From NCBI GenBank assembly GCA_036771835.1, contig DAIPGN010000016.1, positions 1-50,661 on the forward strand: a stretch of 50,661 nt of DNA, read 5' to 3'. Shown here piece by piece: positions 32,077 through 41,256 of the stretch. Made by a program: the position numbers and the translations under genes. Numbering within the stretch: the stretch's first letter is position 1; each line of letters opens with the position of its first letter. The notes beneath the pieces are model-generated. The model saw nothing but the letters and a program-made list of their open reading frames with translations. It was not told the origin of the DNA and did no database searches. This DNA comes from UBA4877 sp002399285. GTDB lineage: Bacteria; Bacillota; Thermoanaerobacteria; Thermoanaerobacterales; UBA4877.

Positions 32077-33293
32077 ATGTACAAACATAAACATTATTAC
32101 GATTATACAAGTGAATTATCACCAGATGATATATATGAAGGTTTACTTGCCTATGGCTTGTTTACGGATAAACTTCCGCCAATTTTTACCTCCAAACCAT
32201 TTTTTGATTATTGTAAGAAAAATAATCCCACATTTTCTAAAACGCCGTCAGATTATATCTATTATGAAAGTATTAGAAATATTAATATCCCAAGACAGTT
32301 TGGCATTCCCAATCCGATGGCATATCATTACTTATGCAAATATATCTCTGATGTATGGCCAAGTTTACAGCAATACTTCAAAGAGCAGACAGAAGGGCAG
32401 GAGTACATCATCAGCCGTATACATATTCGAAGAATGAAGGAAACTCCCGCGCTCTTCGTCATGAATTATAAAAATTGGCGAACCGACGGAACCCCTGAAC
32501 CTGATTTATTACTCGGGAATAAATATCTCGTTAATGCTGATATTTCAAACTGCTTTCAAAGCATGTACTCGCATGCTCTTTCATGGGCATTAGCTAGCAA
32601 AGATGAAGCCAAGCAAAAAAAGCGTGAAGATGACCAATGGTACAATAAACTTGACTTTTACACCAGAAACATTCGAAATGGTGAAACACATGGCTTTATA
32701 ATAGGACCTCATGCATCGAATCTTCTTTCAGAGATAATTCTCACAAAAATAGATCAAATTATGTATGAAAAAGGTTGGCGCTATGTTAGAAATATTGATG
32801 ACTATACATGCTACGTTCCAACATATGTGGATGGTATTACATTAAAACAATACTTAATCTCGCATTTATTTACCCCTACCTGATTCCATTGTTAGAGAAA
32901 TACGTTTTCCAACCTCATGGTGTAGAAAGCCAAAGTATTGAAGAAATATCAAACTTATTTTTCTGTGAAGGCATGCAAACTAAAAATTACGAGAGTGTAC
33001 GTTATGCTTTGTACTTCGCTATTAAATACAATTTTACGATAGCAGAAGTATCGTTTGATATGGTCAAGGGAAGCAATGATTGTCTTCTTCTATTGCTCTC
33101 ATACTTGTACTTCTCAAAACATAAAGACAAAGCAGAAGTGAAAAAGTTTAAAGATTATGCTGAGGACTTGCAGAAAAACAGCATGGATAACTATTGGCTA
33201 TTTATTTATGAAGTACTTCCAAAAAGCAAATTTAAAGATGATTGGAAAGCGATAAAGGACAAAGAAGTATCATTCCTAAAAAAAGATATATAA
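32077..33293 (+). pseudogene. Reverse transcriptase of the anti-phage (UG/Abi-like DRT) type, internally deleted and frameshifted
   Basis: ATG at 32077 follows ATGGAGGT. The first part carries RT motifs: NADISNCFQS (first catalytic Asp), GFIIGPHASNLLSEI, and RNIDDYTCY with the DD pair. The RT frame ends at 32883. A second frame overlaps it and runs to 33293 with LIPLLEKYVF, YALYFAIKYNFT and a helical C terminus. Related full-length proteins have a thumb region of roughly 100-200 residues between these parts, so the gene has lost that segment and is out of frame at about 32835-32850. The N-terminal IYEGLLAYGLF and RNINIPRQFGIPNP stretches are typical of stand-alone defence RTs, not of intron or retron RTs. 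It is probably inactive. Confidence 0.75.
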
Positions 33294-33417
33294 GGGGGTA
33301 ATTTTATGCCATAAATAATTACAAAAGACATGAGGGAACCAACCACCACTCGTAGGCACATTGTAGCATAAGCTCATAATAATGAAATACAAAAATTACA
33401 ACGAAATTATGTAGATA

Positions 33418-33449
33418 TACAACACTTTTTACGCGTAAAAAGTGTTGTA
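33418..33449. repeat. Perfect 32-base palindrome
   Basis: TACAACACTTTTTACG is followed by its exact inverse. It lies 125 bases after the RT remnant and 114 bases before the ROK regulator. It could be a bidirectional terminator, a recombination site or an element end. Confidence 0.8.
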
Positions 33450-33562
33450 TTGCAATATAGAAAAAATGTCTTAATCTCTTGCAATCCATTCCCCAGCGTC
33501 GTATAATGAAATCAGATACTTATTAACGAAGTATTAAAAACTATGAATATATAGGAGCGACT

Positions 33563-34534
33563 ATGGCGGACGCGGGAGAACTTAAAAATATGAATACCGG
33601 TGCCATACGACGTATTTTAAAGGCAAAAGGAACCATGAGCAAAAACGAGTTGGCAAGAGAGACCGGGCTGAGTTTTCCGACGATCGGCCGGGCCGTGGAT
33701 TCCATGCTTTCCACGGGGGAACTGTTGGAAAAAGGCGCGGGAACCTCGACCGGCGGCCGCTGCGCCCAGCTTTACGCGATAAATCCGCTTTACAGGGTGA
33801 TAACGTCCCTGTACTTAGAAGCGGAGGAGCTGCATTGGTTTATAAGCGATCTATCGGGAGAATGCGTAGAGCGGGGAAAAGAGATTTGTGATGAAGGAAT
33901 TTTAAAAACTATAGATACGCTGATAAGGCGTATACAGGTGCGTTACCCACAGCTCGGAGCGATCGCCATGGGTGTGGCCGCCAACGTCCGTGAGGGCATT
34001 ATGCAGAGATCATTCGGCTACAGCGAGCTGTGGGGCGTAAATCTGTCCGCTTATCTTAATAATATTTCAGGTCTGCCGTGTGCGGTGGAGGGAGATATGC
34101 AGATCGTGTCCACGGGGTTTTGGTCAAGATGTATCCCGCCGAAAAAGGCGGTGGTCTGCATTTATCTCGGCAAGATGGGAATAGGAGGCGGGGCCGTAAT
34201 AGACGGCCGGGCCTGGCACGGCGCATCCGCTTTTGCGGGAGAGCTGCATTACCTTCCCATAGAACACAATATGGAATACGCACAGACGCATTTCAAAGGC
34301 GCAGATATCGTCGATTATTATTCCAAGATTATAACTTCTTATATAGCGATCCTCAATCCCGACCGCATCATCCTCTATGACAATGAGCTGATATCCGGCC
34401 AGGCCAATGACATCAGAATAGAAAGCGTCAAAAATATTCCTCCGCATAATATTCCCCAGATAGAGGTATCCAATGAGTTTGAAGAAGACTACAGGCGGGG
34501 GCTGTTTGTCTTTGGAAACAGGCTGTTGGATTAG
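33563..34534 (+). CDS. ROK family transcriptional regulator
   Basis: 323 residues. An N-terminal winged helix (MSKNELARETGLSFPTIGRAV) is followed by a ROK sugar-binding domain with IYLGKMGIGGGAVIDGRAW and GELHYLP. The ROK cysteine zinc motif is absent, as in several regulators. NagC/Xyl repressors of this type respond to sugars. The start follows AGGAGCGACT. The same-strand PucR-like gene is next, and the target genes are not evident. A hairpin (AGGCC/GGCCT, 34584-34599) with a T-run follows. Confidence 0.85.
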   Translation: MADAGELKNMNTGAIRRILKAKGTMSKNELARETGLSFPTIGRAVDSMLSTGELLEKGAGTSTGGRCAQLYAINPLYRVITSLYLEAEELHWFISDLSGECVERGKEICDEGILKTIDTLIRRIQVRYPQLGAIAMGVAANVREGIMQRSFGYSELWGVNLSAYLNNISGLPCAVEGDMQIVSTGFWSRCIPPKKAVVCIYLGKMGIGGGAVIDGRAWHGASAFAGELHYLPIEHNMEYAQTHFKGADIVDYYSKIITSYIAILNPDRIILYDNELISGQANDIRIESVKNIPPHNIPQIEVSNEFEEDYRRGLFVFGNRLLD

Positions 34535-34553
34535 CCGCAGCCAAACTAAGAGA

Positions 34554-34573
34554 CCGTGACAAATCGTGCAATC
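34554..34573. repeat. Short interspersed repeat, copy 1
   Basis: CCGTGACAAATCGTGCAATC is identical to 42063-42082. Both copies lie in intergenic hairpin regions. Confidence 0.65.
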
Positions 34574-34583
34574 GGTCTGGGGC

Positions 34584-34606
34584 AGGCCCAATGAGGCCTC
34601 CTTTTT
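34584..34606 (+). terminator. Terminator after the ROK regulator
   Basis: AGGCC (34584-34588) pairs with GGCCT (34595-34599), followed by CCTTTTTTA. Confidence 0.65.
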
Positions 34607-34665
34607 TATATATAGCAATGGTGATAAAATAAATATTAATAAAAATTGCTTCGGGGGTGATATGT

Positions 34666-35880
34666 TTGTATGAAATGCTTAGCCAGCGTATGCTGCAGGC
34701 TCTGATAAGCGGAGGATTCGCCGAACTGGCTCAGACGGCGAGCGACTGCCTCGGCCTGCCCGTTATGGTCACGGATGCCGAATACAACTGTTTAGCCCAT
34801 ATTCCCAATGAATCGATAGGCGATCCCCTGTGGGATGCCATCCACGAAAACGGGTCCGCGCCTATTTCTTTTATCCGGCTGTTCAATGATGAAAATATGA
34901 TGAAAACAGGGATGAAACAAAGGGAGCCCTATCTGCTGAATTGGGGATTTTTATCCGATCACCCGAGGATATTGGGCAATATTTTCGTGGGGGATACCAT
35001 CGCCGGTTATTTGGCAATACCCAGCCCGGCAGTTACCGACGATCTTATGGCGGCGGTAAAGCTCATCTGCAGCGTGCTTTCGGTGGAGTTTCAGCGTCAC
35101 AGCGTGCCTTCCGGCATCATGCCCGACGCATGGTCTATGTTCTTGAGCAGCCTGATCGACGGCAAGATCCATAATCAGACACAGCTGGAACAGTGGCAGA
35201 TACAGCTCGGCAAAAAGATCACGGGCGGGTTCTGCATCATAGCGGCCAGGCCGGCCAACGACAACGCTGAAAAAAGACTGCTGCCCTTCATACAAAGGGA
35301 TATACTGCAAAGGGAACCCGAACTGTACCCCATAACCAGCGGCGATGCCATCTACTTCCTCATTACGGATTGTCCCGACAGAAAGGCCTGTGATAAAAAA
35401 ATCAATTATATCCTGTCAAGCCTGTCCTTCCTCAACCTGCGCTACGGTATCAGCAACCGCTTTTCCGATGTAATGCAGATAGAGATCTACAGGGATCAGG
35501 CATCTTTTGCGCTCTATTCATGTCTGCAGGGCGGAACCGATTTTCTTCATTACAGCGACTGCATCCTGCAAAAAATATTCGGAGATATCCTTGATCATAT
35601 CCCGGTCCAGAGCTGCGTCCACCCTGCCGTTCAAATTCTGGAGCAGCATGATAAAACGAACGGGACCGAGTACGGCGCGACACTCTCAGCCTATATTCTC
35701 TCCATGTGCAATACAGCCGCCACGGTCGCGAAACTGCACATCCACAGAAATACCCTCCCTCATCGTTTAAATGCCATTGAGCGCATAGCGGAGATAGACC
35801 TCTCGAATACGGCCACATGCGCCCATCTGCTGTGCAGTTATTACATCCTCCAAATATCGGCGGAAAAACATATGGACTGA
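34666..35880 (+). CDS. PucR/CdaR-like transcriptional regulator
   Basis: About 404 residues. The start is probably TTG 34666, six bases after GGGGGTG, rather than GTG 34657 inside that site. The N-terminal half is a sensor-like domain (LPVMVTDAEYNCLAHIP), the middle a GGDEF-like CdaR segment, and the C terminus a PucR helix-turn-helix (AKLHIHRNTLPHRLNAIERI). Such regulators control catabolic genes in response to small molecules. The old yellow enzyme gene 118 bases downstream is a likely target. Confidence 0.82.
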   Translation: MYEMLSQRMLQALISGGFAELAQTASDCLGLPVMVTDAEYNCLAHIPNESIGDPLWDAIHENGSAPISFIRLFNDENMMKTGMKQREPYLLNWGFLSDHPRILGNIFVGDTIAGYLAIPSPAVTDDLMAAVKLICSVLSVEFQRHSVPSGIMPDAWSMFLSSLIDGKIHNQTQLEQWQIQLGKKITGGFCIIAARPANDNAEKRLLPFIQRDILQREPELYPITSGDAIYFLITDCPDRKACDKKINYILSSLSFLNLRYGISNRFSDVMQIEIYRDQASFALYSCLQGGTDFLHYSDCILQKIFGDILDHIPVQSCVHPAVQILEQHDKTNGTEYGATLSAYILSMCNTAATVAKLHIHRNTLPHRLNAIERIAEIDLSNTATCAHLLCSYYILQISAEKHMD

Positions 35881-35909
35881 TGTTATATGTGCAAAATGCA
35901 CAGGCAGCA

Positions 35910-35925
35910 TGGTAAAACGTTTTAA
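35910..35925 (+). promoter_or_regulatory. Palindromic site upstream of the old yellow enzyme gene (cre-like)
   Basis: TGGTAAAACGTTTTAA contains a perfect AAAACGTTTT core and resembles a CcpA cre box. It lies about 75-90 bases upstream of the start codon. Confidence 0.4.
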
Positions 35926-35998
35926 TTTTGCTTATTTATTAACAAACTTAACCATGTTATCATATTAAAAGTACTAAAAATCGAGAGGAGGATATACT

Positions 35999-37948
35999 TT
36001 GGATAACAAATACGCAAGACTGTTTGAACCTATTACGATCAACTCCATGACCCTGAAAAACCGGATCGCCATGTCTCCTATGGGAACGTTCACCGAGAAT
36101 TCCGATGGATTTCTGTCTCCCAGAACCATCAACTACTACAAAGCCCGTGCAAAAGGCGGGGCCGGGATGATAATTACCGAGGTGCAGTATATAACAAATA
36201 AGCTGGACCCATGGCTTTCATACATTTCCACAGCCGATACGGACGATCAGCTGAAGAGCTGGAGCATGCTGGCGGAGGCGGTACATTCCCACGGTGCAAA
36301 GCTATGTATACAAATAGGCTGCGGCCTGGGGAAAAACGCATTTGCCTTTGACGGGGACGGAGGAGACATGGTTTCCGCTTCTGAAAACCCCAGCTACTAC
36401 GTCCCGGGAAAGATGTGCCGACCCATGACCATCAAGGAGATACAGGATACGGTGGCCGCATACGGACGTGCAGCCAGGCGCTGCGTTACGGCAGAAGCCG
36501 ATGCGATCGAGATCCACGCTCACGCCGGATATATTCTCGACCAATTCATGACTCCCGCCTGGAACCGCCGTACCGATCAATATGGCGGCAGTTTTGAAAA
36601 CCGTATGCGCTTTATCACCGAGGTGTATCACGCCATCAGGGATGCGGTGGGACCCAACTATCCCATTTTAGTCAGAATGGCGGCCGATCATGACTTCAAA
36701 GGCGGCAGGACTGTGGAAGAAAGCATTGAAATCGCACAATACCTGGAGAAGCTGGGCATCGATGCCTTTGACATCGACAGGGGCTGCTATGAGGAGAAGA
36801 AGTGGATAGTGCCGACGCCCTATGCGGGATACAGCTGCATGGCCGACGGCGCCGCCAAGATCAAAGCGGCCGTAAGCAAACCCGTGCTCAACTCCGGCAC
36901 CCACACCCTCGACTCCGCGCTGGAATCATTGGAACAGGGCAAATTGGATATCGTGATGATGGGCCGCCCTCTTATCGCCGACCCTGATCTGCCGATCAAG
37001 GCCTTCCGCGGCAGACCGGAGGATATTCGCCCCTGCCTGTTCTGCAATGAATGCGGAGCACGGCTGTATCAGAATCGTTACCTTGCCTGCGCGATCAATC
37101 CTCAGGCTGCTGCCGAACAGGATTATCCCATAGTCAAGACAGACGAGCCCAAAAAGATCGCCATAGTAGGCGGCGGCCCGGCCGGCATGGAAGCCGCCAG
37201 GGTGGCTGCGCTTTCCGGTCATGACGTCACCCTGTATGAAAAGTCAGGTGAACTCGGAGGTCAGCTCATCCCCGCTTCGGCCCCGGAATTTAAAAAGCGC
37301 CTTACAGCTTTCGCCGAGTACGAAAAGGTCCAGCTTGACAAGCTGGGTGTGAAAGTCGTACTAAACAAGGCGATCGACGAAAATTCACCGGAACTGAAAG
37401 ATGCATATAAGATCATCGTGGCCCTGGGCGCCACCCCTATAATCCCGCCCATCAAAGGCATAGACGGGAAAAACGTCGTAGAGGTGACCGCCGCCCACCG
37501 CAACCCTGAGCTTATGCGCGGCAATGCCTTCATCATCGCAGGGGGTGGTCTGTCGGGCTGTGACACAGCCGTTGATCTTGCAAGAAAGGGCAAAGATGTG
37601 ACCATCGTCGAAATGCGCGATACCATCGCGCCGGACGTATGGAATGTCGACAACCGCAATCCGCTGCTCTTTGAGCTCAGAGACCACAATGTCAAGGTAC
37701 TCACCGGGCATAAGATAACCGAATTTACGGATCATGGCGTGATAGCCCGAACCTCGTCGGGAGAGACCGTCGAGCTTTCCGGAGATATGGTCATTTCAGC
37801 ATTCGGCATGAGATCGGAGAGCGCGCTTGCCAAAAAGATCTGCGATAAATACACCACCGCAGCCATTGCTGTCGGGGACTGCGATAAGATCGGCCAGGTC
37901 ATAGGCGCAGTCCGAAATGGATTCTTTGCAGGCTGGTCGATACAATAA
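35999..37948 (+). CDS. Old yellow enzyme family FMN/FAD/[4Fe-4S] oxidoreductase (2,4-dienoyl-CoA/enoate reductase type)
   Basis: 649 residues, TTG start after GAGAGGAGGATATACT. The FMN TIM barrel (1 to about 340) has TDQYGGSFENRMRF and IEIHAHAGYILDQF. The [4Fe-4S] cluster is bound by C346, C349, C352 and C364. The C-terminal half binds FAD and NAD(P)H (KIAIVGGGPAGMEAAR, FIIAGGGLSGCDTAVD). Members reduce C=C bonds of enoates, dienoyl-CoA or steroids (BaiCD/BaiH). The substrate cannot be told. It is probably regulated by the PucR-like gene upstream. A strong terminator follows. Confidence 0.92.
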   Translation: MDNKYARLFEPITINSMTLKNRIAMSPMGTFTENSDGFLSPRTINYYKARAKGGAGMIITEVQYITNKLDPWLSYISTADTDDQLKSWSMLAEAVHSHGAKLCIQIGCGLGKNAFAFDGDGGDMVSASENPSYYVPGKMCRPMTIKEIQDTVAAYGRAARRCVTAEADAIEIHAHAGYILDQFMTPAWNRRTDQYGGSFENRMRFITEVYHAIRDAVGPNYPILVRMAADHDFKGGRTVEESIEIAQYLEKLGIDAFDIDRGCYEEKKWIVPTPYAGYSCMADGAAKIKAAVSKPVLNSGTHTLDSALESLEQGKLDIVMMGRPLIADPDLPIKAFRGRPEDIRPCLFCNECGARLYQNRYLACAINPQAAAEQDYPIVKTDEPKKIAIVGGGPAGMEAARVAALSGHDVTLYEKSGELGGQLIPASAPEFKKRLTAFAEYEKVQLDKLGVKVVLNKAIDENSPELKDAYKIIVALGATPIIPPIKGIDGKNVVEVTAAHRNPELMRGNAFIIAGGGLSGCDTAVDLARKGKDVTIVEMRDTIAPDVWNVDNRNPLLFELRDHNVKVLTGHKITEFTDHGVIARTSSGETVELSGDMVISAFGMRSESALAKKICDKYTTAAIAVGDCDKIGQVIGAVRNGFFAGWSIQ

Positions 37949-37961
37949 TCTTTTACCTAAA

Positions 37962-38006
37962 AAGCGAGAAGCTCAGCTCTTAAAAAGAGCCGGGCTTCTT
38001 TTTTGT
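37962..38006 (+). terminator. Terminator of the old yellow enzyme gene
   Basis: GAGAAGCTCAGCTCTT pairs with AAGAGCCGGGCTTCT around a short A loop, followed by a T-run. Confidence 0.85.
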
Positions 38007-38017
38007 GTACGGTAATG

Positions 38018-38048
38018 TCGCCGGGTCATTTCAAACATGGCCCGGCGA
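38018..38048. repeat. Hairpin between convergent genes
   Basis: TCGCCGGG (38018-38025) pairs with CCCGGCGA (38041-38048). There is no U-tract on either side, so it may be a pause or mRNA-end structure for the minus-strand gene. Confidence 0.5.
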
Positions 38049-38087
38049 TATGGTGATAAAATACCTCTCCCATGATGATAACACTTA

Positions 38088-39314
38088 TTACTGTGTGATC
38101 TTTTTGTCTGATTTTACAATTTCCTTGTTAAGCACTTGGGTGGTAAATTTCACCACCGAATCATCGTAAACCAAATGCGGATATCCCGGCTGACCCTTTG
38201 CCCAGTTCTGAAACTGCTTCATGGTCTCCTTATTGGCCAGAATATTGTCTCTGAAATTGGCATTGTACTCAAGTCCCGGATTTAATTCATCCCCAACCAG
38301 AGTCTGGAATTCCGAAAACTTTTTCTCTGAAAAATCACCGGAAGACAGGACTTCAGGCAGGAACGACGCCGCAACCTTGCCGCCTATCATGGCGGACGGA
38401 ATGCCATATTCAAAGGCTGCTTCCGCAGAACTTACGGCATCTCCGATAACGACTGCTCCCGGAACGTAGTTCCTTTCGATCTTGCGGCTGCCGGGCAGAC
38501 GCCAGCCCTTCAGTTTTTCGATGGGTCTGGCATTGTGCATACGCTCCCGGCCGAATTTCGTATTTTCACACCACCACTGGAACAGTCCTTCAAGCGTCAT
38601 GCCGGTTTCACGCAGGTATTTTTCGGCTATCGTGATGCCTACGCTTGCAATCTTCCCCTGGTACAAAGGGGCCACCCAGGTCAGACAGATGGGGCTATAG
38701 GTCGGCTTAGGCAGATTGGAGGGAGTATAAAATTCCTCGAACCTGCCGTCCTCCATTCCTTCTACGCCGTCATAATAAGCCCGTCCGGCATATAGGATAT
38801 ACTCCGGGTCCTCCTTATAGATGCCGAGCTGTCTTGCCAGAGCCGAATGACTGCCGTCGGCAATGACGACCGCATCCGCCTCCACTTCGACATCCCTGTT
38901 ATTATGGATACCTCTGATGCCGCGTACGACTCCGCGCCGGATGATAAGCTCTTCCGCCTGAAAGTTTTCCATGAAGTCGGCACCGGATGTAAGCGCACCG
39001 CGCCTGATTATATCGTCGCCGATACGGCGGGGAACGATCAGCCAAGGCTGCAGATCAAACTCGGCGTATTCCTCATCGGGATCAATGATGCGAAGGGATT
39101 TAGGGTTACAGGCCGCCGCGGCTTTCATCTCTTCCATTATCCCCATGTCTTCAAACATCGGATAAAGCGAGGGGAGATAGGAATCGCCGCAGACTTTATC
39201 ACGCGGCCAGGTCTCACGATCAATGAGCAGGACGTCAACGCCCGCTTTAGCAAGATAAAAGGCAGCCGTGCTTCCTCCGGGGCCTGCACCGACAACAACA
39301 ACCTGTTTCTTCAT
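38088..39314 (-). CDS. FAD-dependent oxidoreductase, geranylgeranyl reductase/FixC-like
   Basis: 408 residues. The N-terminal Rossmann motif is VVVVGAGPGGSTAAFYLA, and the GDSYLPSLYP and AVVIGDAVSSAEAAFEYGI segments are typical of the geranylgeranyl reductase/FixC flavoprotein family. It probably moves electrons between a quinone, ferredoxin or polyprenyl substrate and FAD. Its ATG overlaps the stop of the upstream GltD-like gene (TAATG), so the two are translationally coupled and probably form one redox unit. Confidence 0.85.
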   Translation of the reverse strand: MKKQVVVVGAGPGGSTAAFYLAKAGVDVLLIDRETWPRDKVCGDSYLPSLYPMFEDMGIMEEMKAAAACNPKSLRIIDPDEEYAEFDLQPWLIVPRRIGDDIIRRGALTSGADFMENFQAEELIIRRGVVRGIRGIHNNRDVEVEADAVVIADGSHSALARQLGIYKEDPEYILYAGRAYYDGVEGMEDGRFEEFYTPSNLPKPTYSPICLTWVAPLYQGKIASVGITIAEKYLRETGMTLEGLFQWWCENTKFGRERMHNARPIEKLKGWRLPGSRKIERNYVPGAVVIGDAVSSAEAAFEYGIPSAMIGGKVAASFLPEVLSSGDFSEKKFSEFQTLVGDELNPGLEYNANFRDNILANKETMKQFQNWAKGQPGYPHLVYDDSVVKFTTQVLNKEIVKSDKKITQ

Positions 39315-41014
39315 TATTCTTCTCCTCCTTCCGCAACCGGCTCCATCGTAATGACGTCGCCTTTAGGACAGACTCGCTGGCATACGCCGCAGCCGATGCA
39401 TTTATCCGTATCGACCACATTATATCCGCAGCGAAGGCAGCGAAGCACCTCCGCCATGGCATCCTCATCGTCAAAGCATCCTTCGACCTCTTCGAAGGAA
39501 TGGATCCTCGACTCAACAGGCTGCATGGGGATCTCGGGACGGATGGATTTTCTCCTGTTGTAAGGATAAACCTTCTCCGACAGCGGAGCACTGTGCAGTA
39601 TATGGGTATCCATAGGATCTTTCAATGTGCGGCCGCGGAAATCCGCATCCACTTTCAGCGCCGCCTTTCTGCCGGACGCCATTGCGTCTATCACCGAGCA
39701 GGCATTGCTGCTGATATCGCCCGCAAAGTAAACGTTGTCATCCTTCAGTTCAGACCACATCGGATCGGGGGCCTGGCCTATGGCAACGATCGTCCAGTCG
39801 GCCTTAATTATAGTGCTGTCATTTTTGTCGACGGTAAATGTGATCTTCCCGCTGCTGTCCTTGCTGAATGAGGTGACCTTGCAGACCTCCAATCCCTCCA
39901 GTTTTGGATACTTACCAACAAAGCGCATGGGACTGCGGCCTTCTACCAATGTGACGCCTTCCTCTTCGGCTTCTTTTAACTCCCATGGATGAGCAGGAAC
40001 GTTTTCTCCGCTCTCCAGGCAGACAGCGGCAACTTTAGAGGCACCCACGCGAAGCGCCGCGCGCGCCGTATCGATCGCCACGCTGCCGCCCCCGATGACA
40101 ACGACTTCCCCATTCAGATCAAACATCTGCCCGGGGTGCGTCATTATTTCCTGCCGGTGATTTACCTTCTCCATAAAATTCATGGCAGTCATAACGCCGC
40201 TCATACGCCAGCCGTCGATCTTCAGTTCTTTGGAATTAGGCGTTCCTGCTGCGATAATAACGGCATCATATTCCCTTTGAATTTCTTTAAGCGAATGTCT
40301 GTCGATGCTTTGATTCAGACGGATCTCCATACCGGCATTCTCAAGGTTGGCAATCTCTTCGTCCACTACGCTGCGGTCCAGCCTGAACTCAGGGATACCG
40401 CGCTTAAGCATGCCGCCCGCCTCCGCCGCGCTCTCAAAAACAGTAACTTCATAGCCGGCGCGGGAAAGATAGTGCCCGGCCGTCAATCCTGCCGGACCGG
40501 CACCGATAATCGCAATGCGTTCGTCATACATACGAGGGTATTTCTCCGCCTTGAACGTCGTCTTCTCGCTCAAATACCGCTTAATGGCACGAATGGCGAT
40601 CGGCTCATCCACCAGAACGCCGCGTTTGCATACCTGCTCGCAGGGATGATGACAAATACGCGCGCATACTGACGGAAGCGGGATTTTGTCCCAGACCAGT
40701 TTATAGGCTTCGTCCAGTTTGCCCGCACGTACCAGGTTGATATAACCCTGAGGGCTGATGCCTAAAGGACAACCGGTAGTACAAGCTGCTTTTGTTGTGA
40801 ATTCATACATCTCGTCAAAAGTCATCGCTTCCCGTTCCGTACACTCGGGACAGATACGGCAGATCACTCTTTGATATTCACTGATGGCATCTGTGGGACA
40901 CACTTCACGGCATGTTCCGCAGTTTGCACAGTTTCTTGGGTTAATATGCGCCACTGCAGTCTGTCCGACCGTGACCTCCCTACCCTTCCCGGAAATTACC
41001 TTTACACTGTCCAT
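39314..41014 (-). CDS. GltD-like NAD(P)H:ferredoxin-type oxidoreductase with N- and C-terminal Fe-S domains
   Basis: About 566 residues from ATG 41014, which follows GGGAGGTGTTTGG. The N-terminal cluster domain reads CANCGTCREVCP. A DPYD/GltD helical domain follows (CTTGCPLG, CARICHHPCEQVC), then an FAD site (AIIGAGPAGLTAGHYL) and an NAD(P) site (VVIGGGSVAIDTAR). The C terminus has CLRCGY and CIGCGVCQRVCP clusters. Such stand-alone GltD-like proteins pass electrons from NAD(P)H to a partner, here probably the coupled FixC-like flavoprotein. Transcription starts at a TTGACA-17-TATCAT promoter with a TetR-type operator. Confidence 0.88.
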   Translation of the reverse strand: MDSVKVISGKGREVTVGQTAVAHINPRNCANCGTCREVCPTDAISEYQRVICRICPECTEREAMTFDEMYEFTTKAACTTGCPLGISPQGYINLVRAGKLDEAYKLVWDKIPLPSVCARICHHPCEQVCKRGVLVDEPIAIRAIKRYLSEKTTFKAEKYPRMYDERIAIIGAGPAGLTAGHYLSRAGYEVTVFESAAEAGGMLKRGIPEFRLDRSVVDEEIANLENAGMEIRLNQSIDRHSLKEIQREYDAVIIAAGTPNSKELKIDGWRMSGVMTAMNFMEKVNHRQEIMTHPGQMFDLNGEVVVIGGGSVAIDTARAALRVGASKVAAVCLESGENVPAHPWELKEAEEEGVTLVEGRSPMRFVGKYPKLEGLEVCKVTSFSKDSSGKITFTVDKNDSTIIKADWTIVAIGQAPDPMWSELKDDNVYFAGDISSNACSVIDAMASGRKAALKVDADFRGRTLKDPMDTHILHSAPLSEKVYPYNRRKSIRPEIPMQPVESRIHSFEEVEGCFDDEDAMAEVLRCLRCGYNVVDTDKCIGCGVCQRVCPKGDVITMEPVAEGGEE

Positions 41015-41114
41015 CCAAACACCTCCCAAATTTTGTTACTCCCCTACATAAAAATAAACGTTTTCTCACCTCCCGGTTAATAGAAATGGTCCTGCCTGAA
41101 AATATTGCTCTGTC

Positions 41115-41136
41115 AAAACTATGCTAGTATAGTTTT
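41115..41136. promoter_or_regulatory. TetR-type operator
   Basis: AAAACTAT (41115-41122) and ATAGTTTT (41129-41136) form a perfect 8-6-8 inverted repeat directly downstream of the -10 box of the redox operon. Confidence 0.7.
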
Positions 41137-41165
41137 ATGATACGCCCTTGATATTTAATTGTCAA
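41137..41165 (-). promoter_or_regulatory. Promoter of the GltD-like/FixC-like operon
   Basis: On the minus strand TTGACA and TATCAT are spaced by 17 bases, immediately upstream of the TetR-type operator. Confidence 0.75.
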
Positions 41166-41183
41166 CAGATATTATAAAATCAA

Positions 41184-41221
41184 AAAAATGTCTGACATTC
41201 CGCAGAATATCAGACATTTTT
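41184..41221 (-). terminator. Terminator of the TetR gene
   Basis: AAAAATGTCTGA pairs with TCAGACATTTTT around a 14-base loop. On the minus strand the stem ends in a T-run. Confidence 0.85.
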
Positions 41222-41256
41222 ACATATCAATATGATTTATTACATCTTCTTACACG

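Noticed and set aside
38847..39563. A 238-codon open frame on the plus strand
   Set aside because: Antisense to the coupled flavoprotein genes, which have clear motifs and translational coupling.
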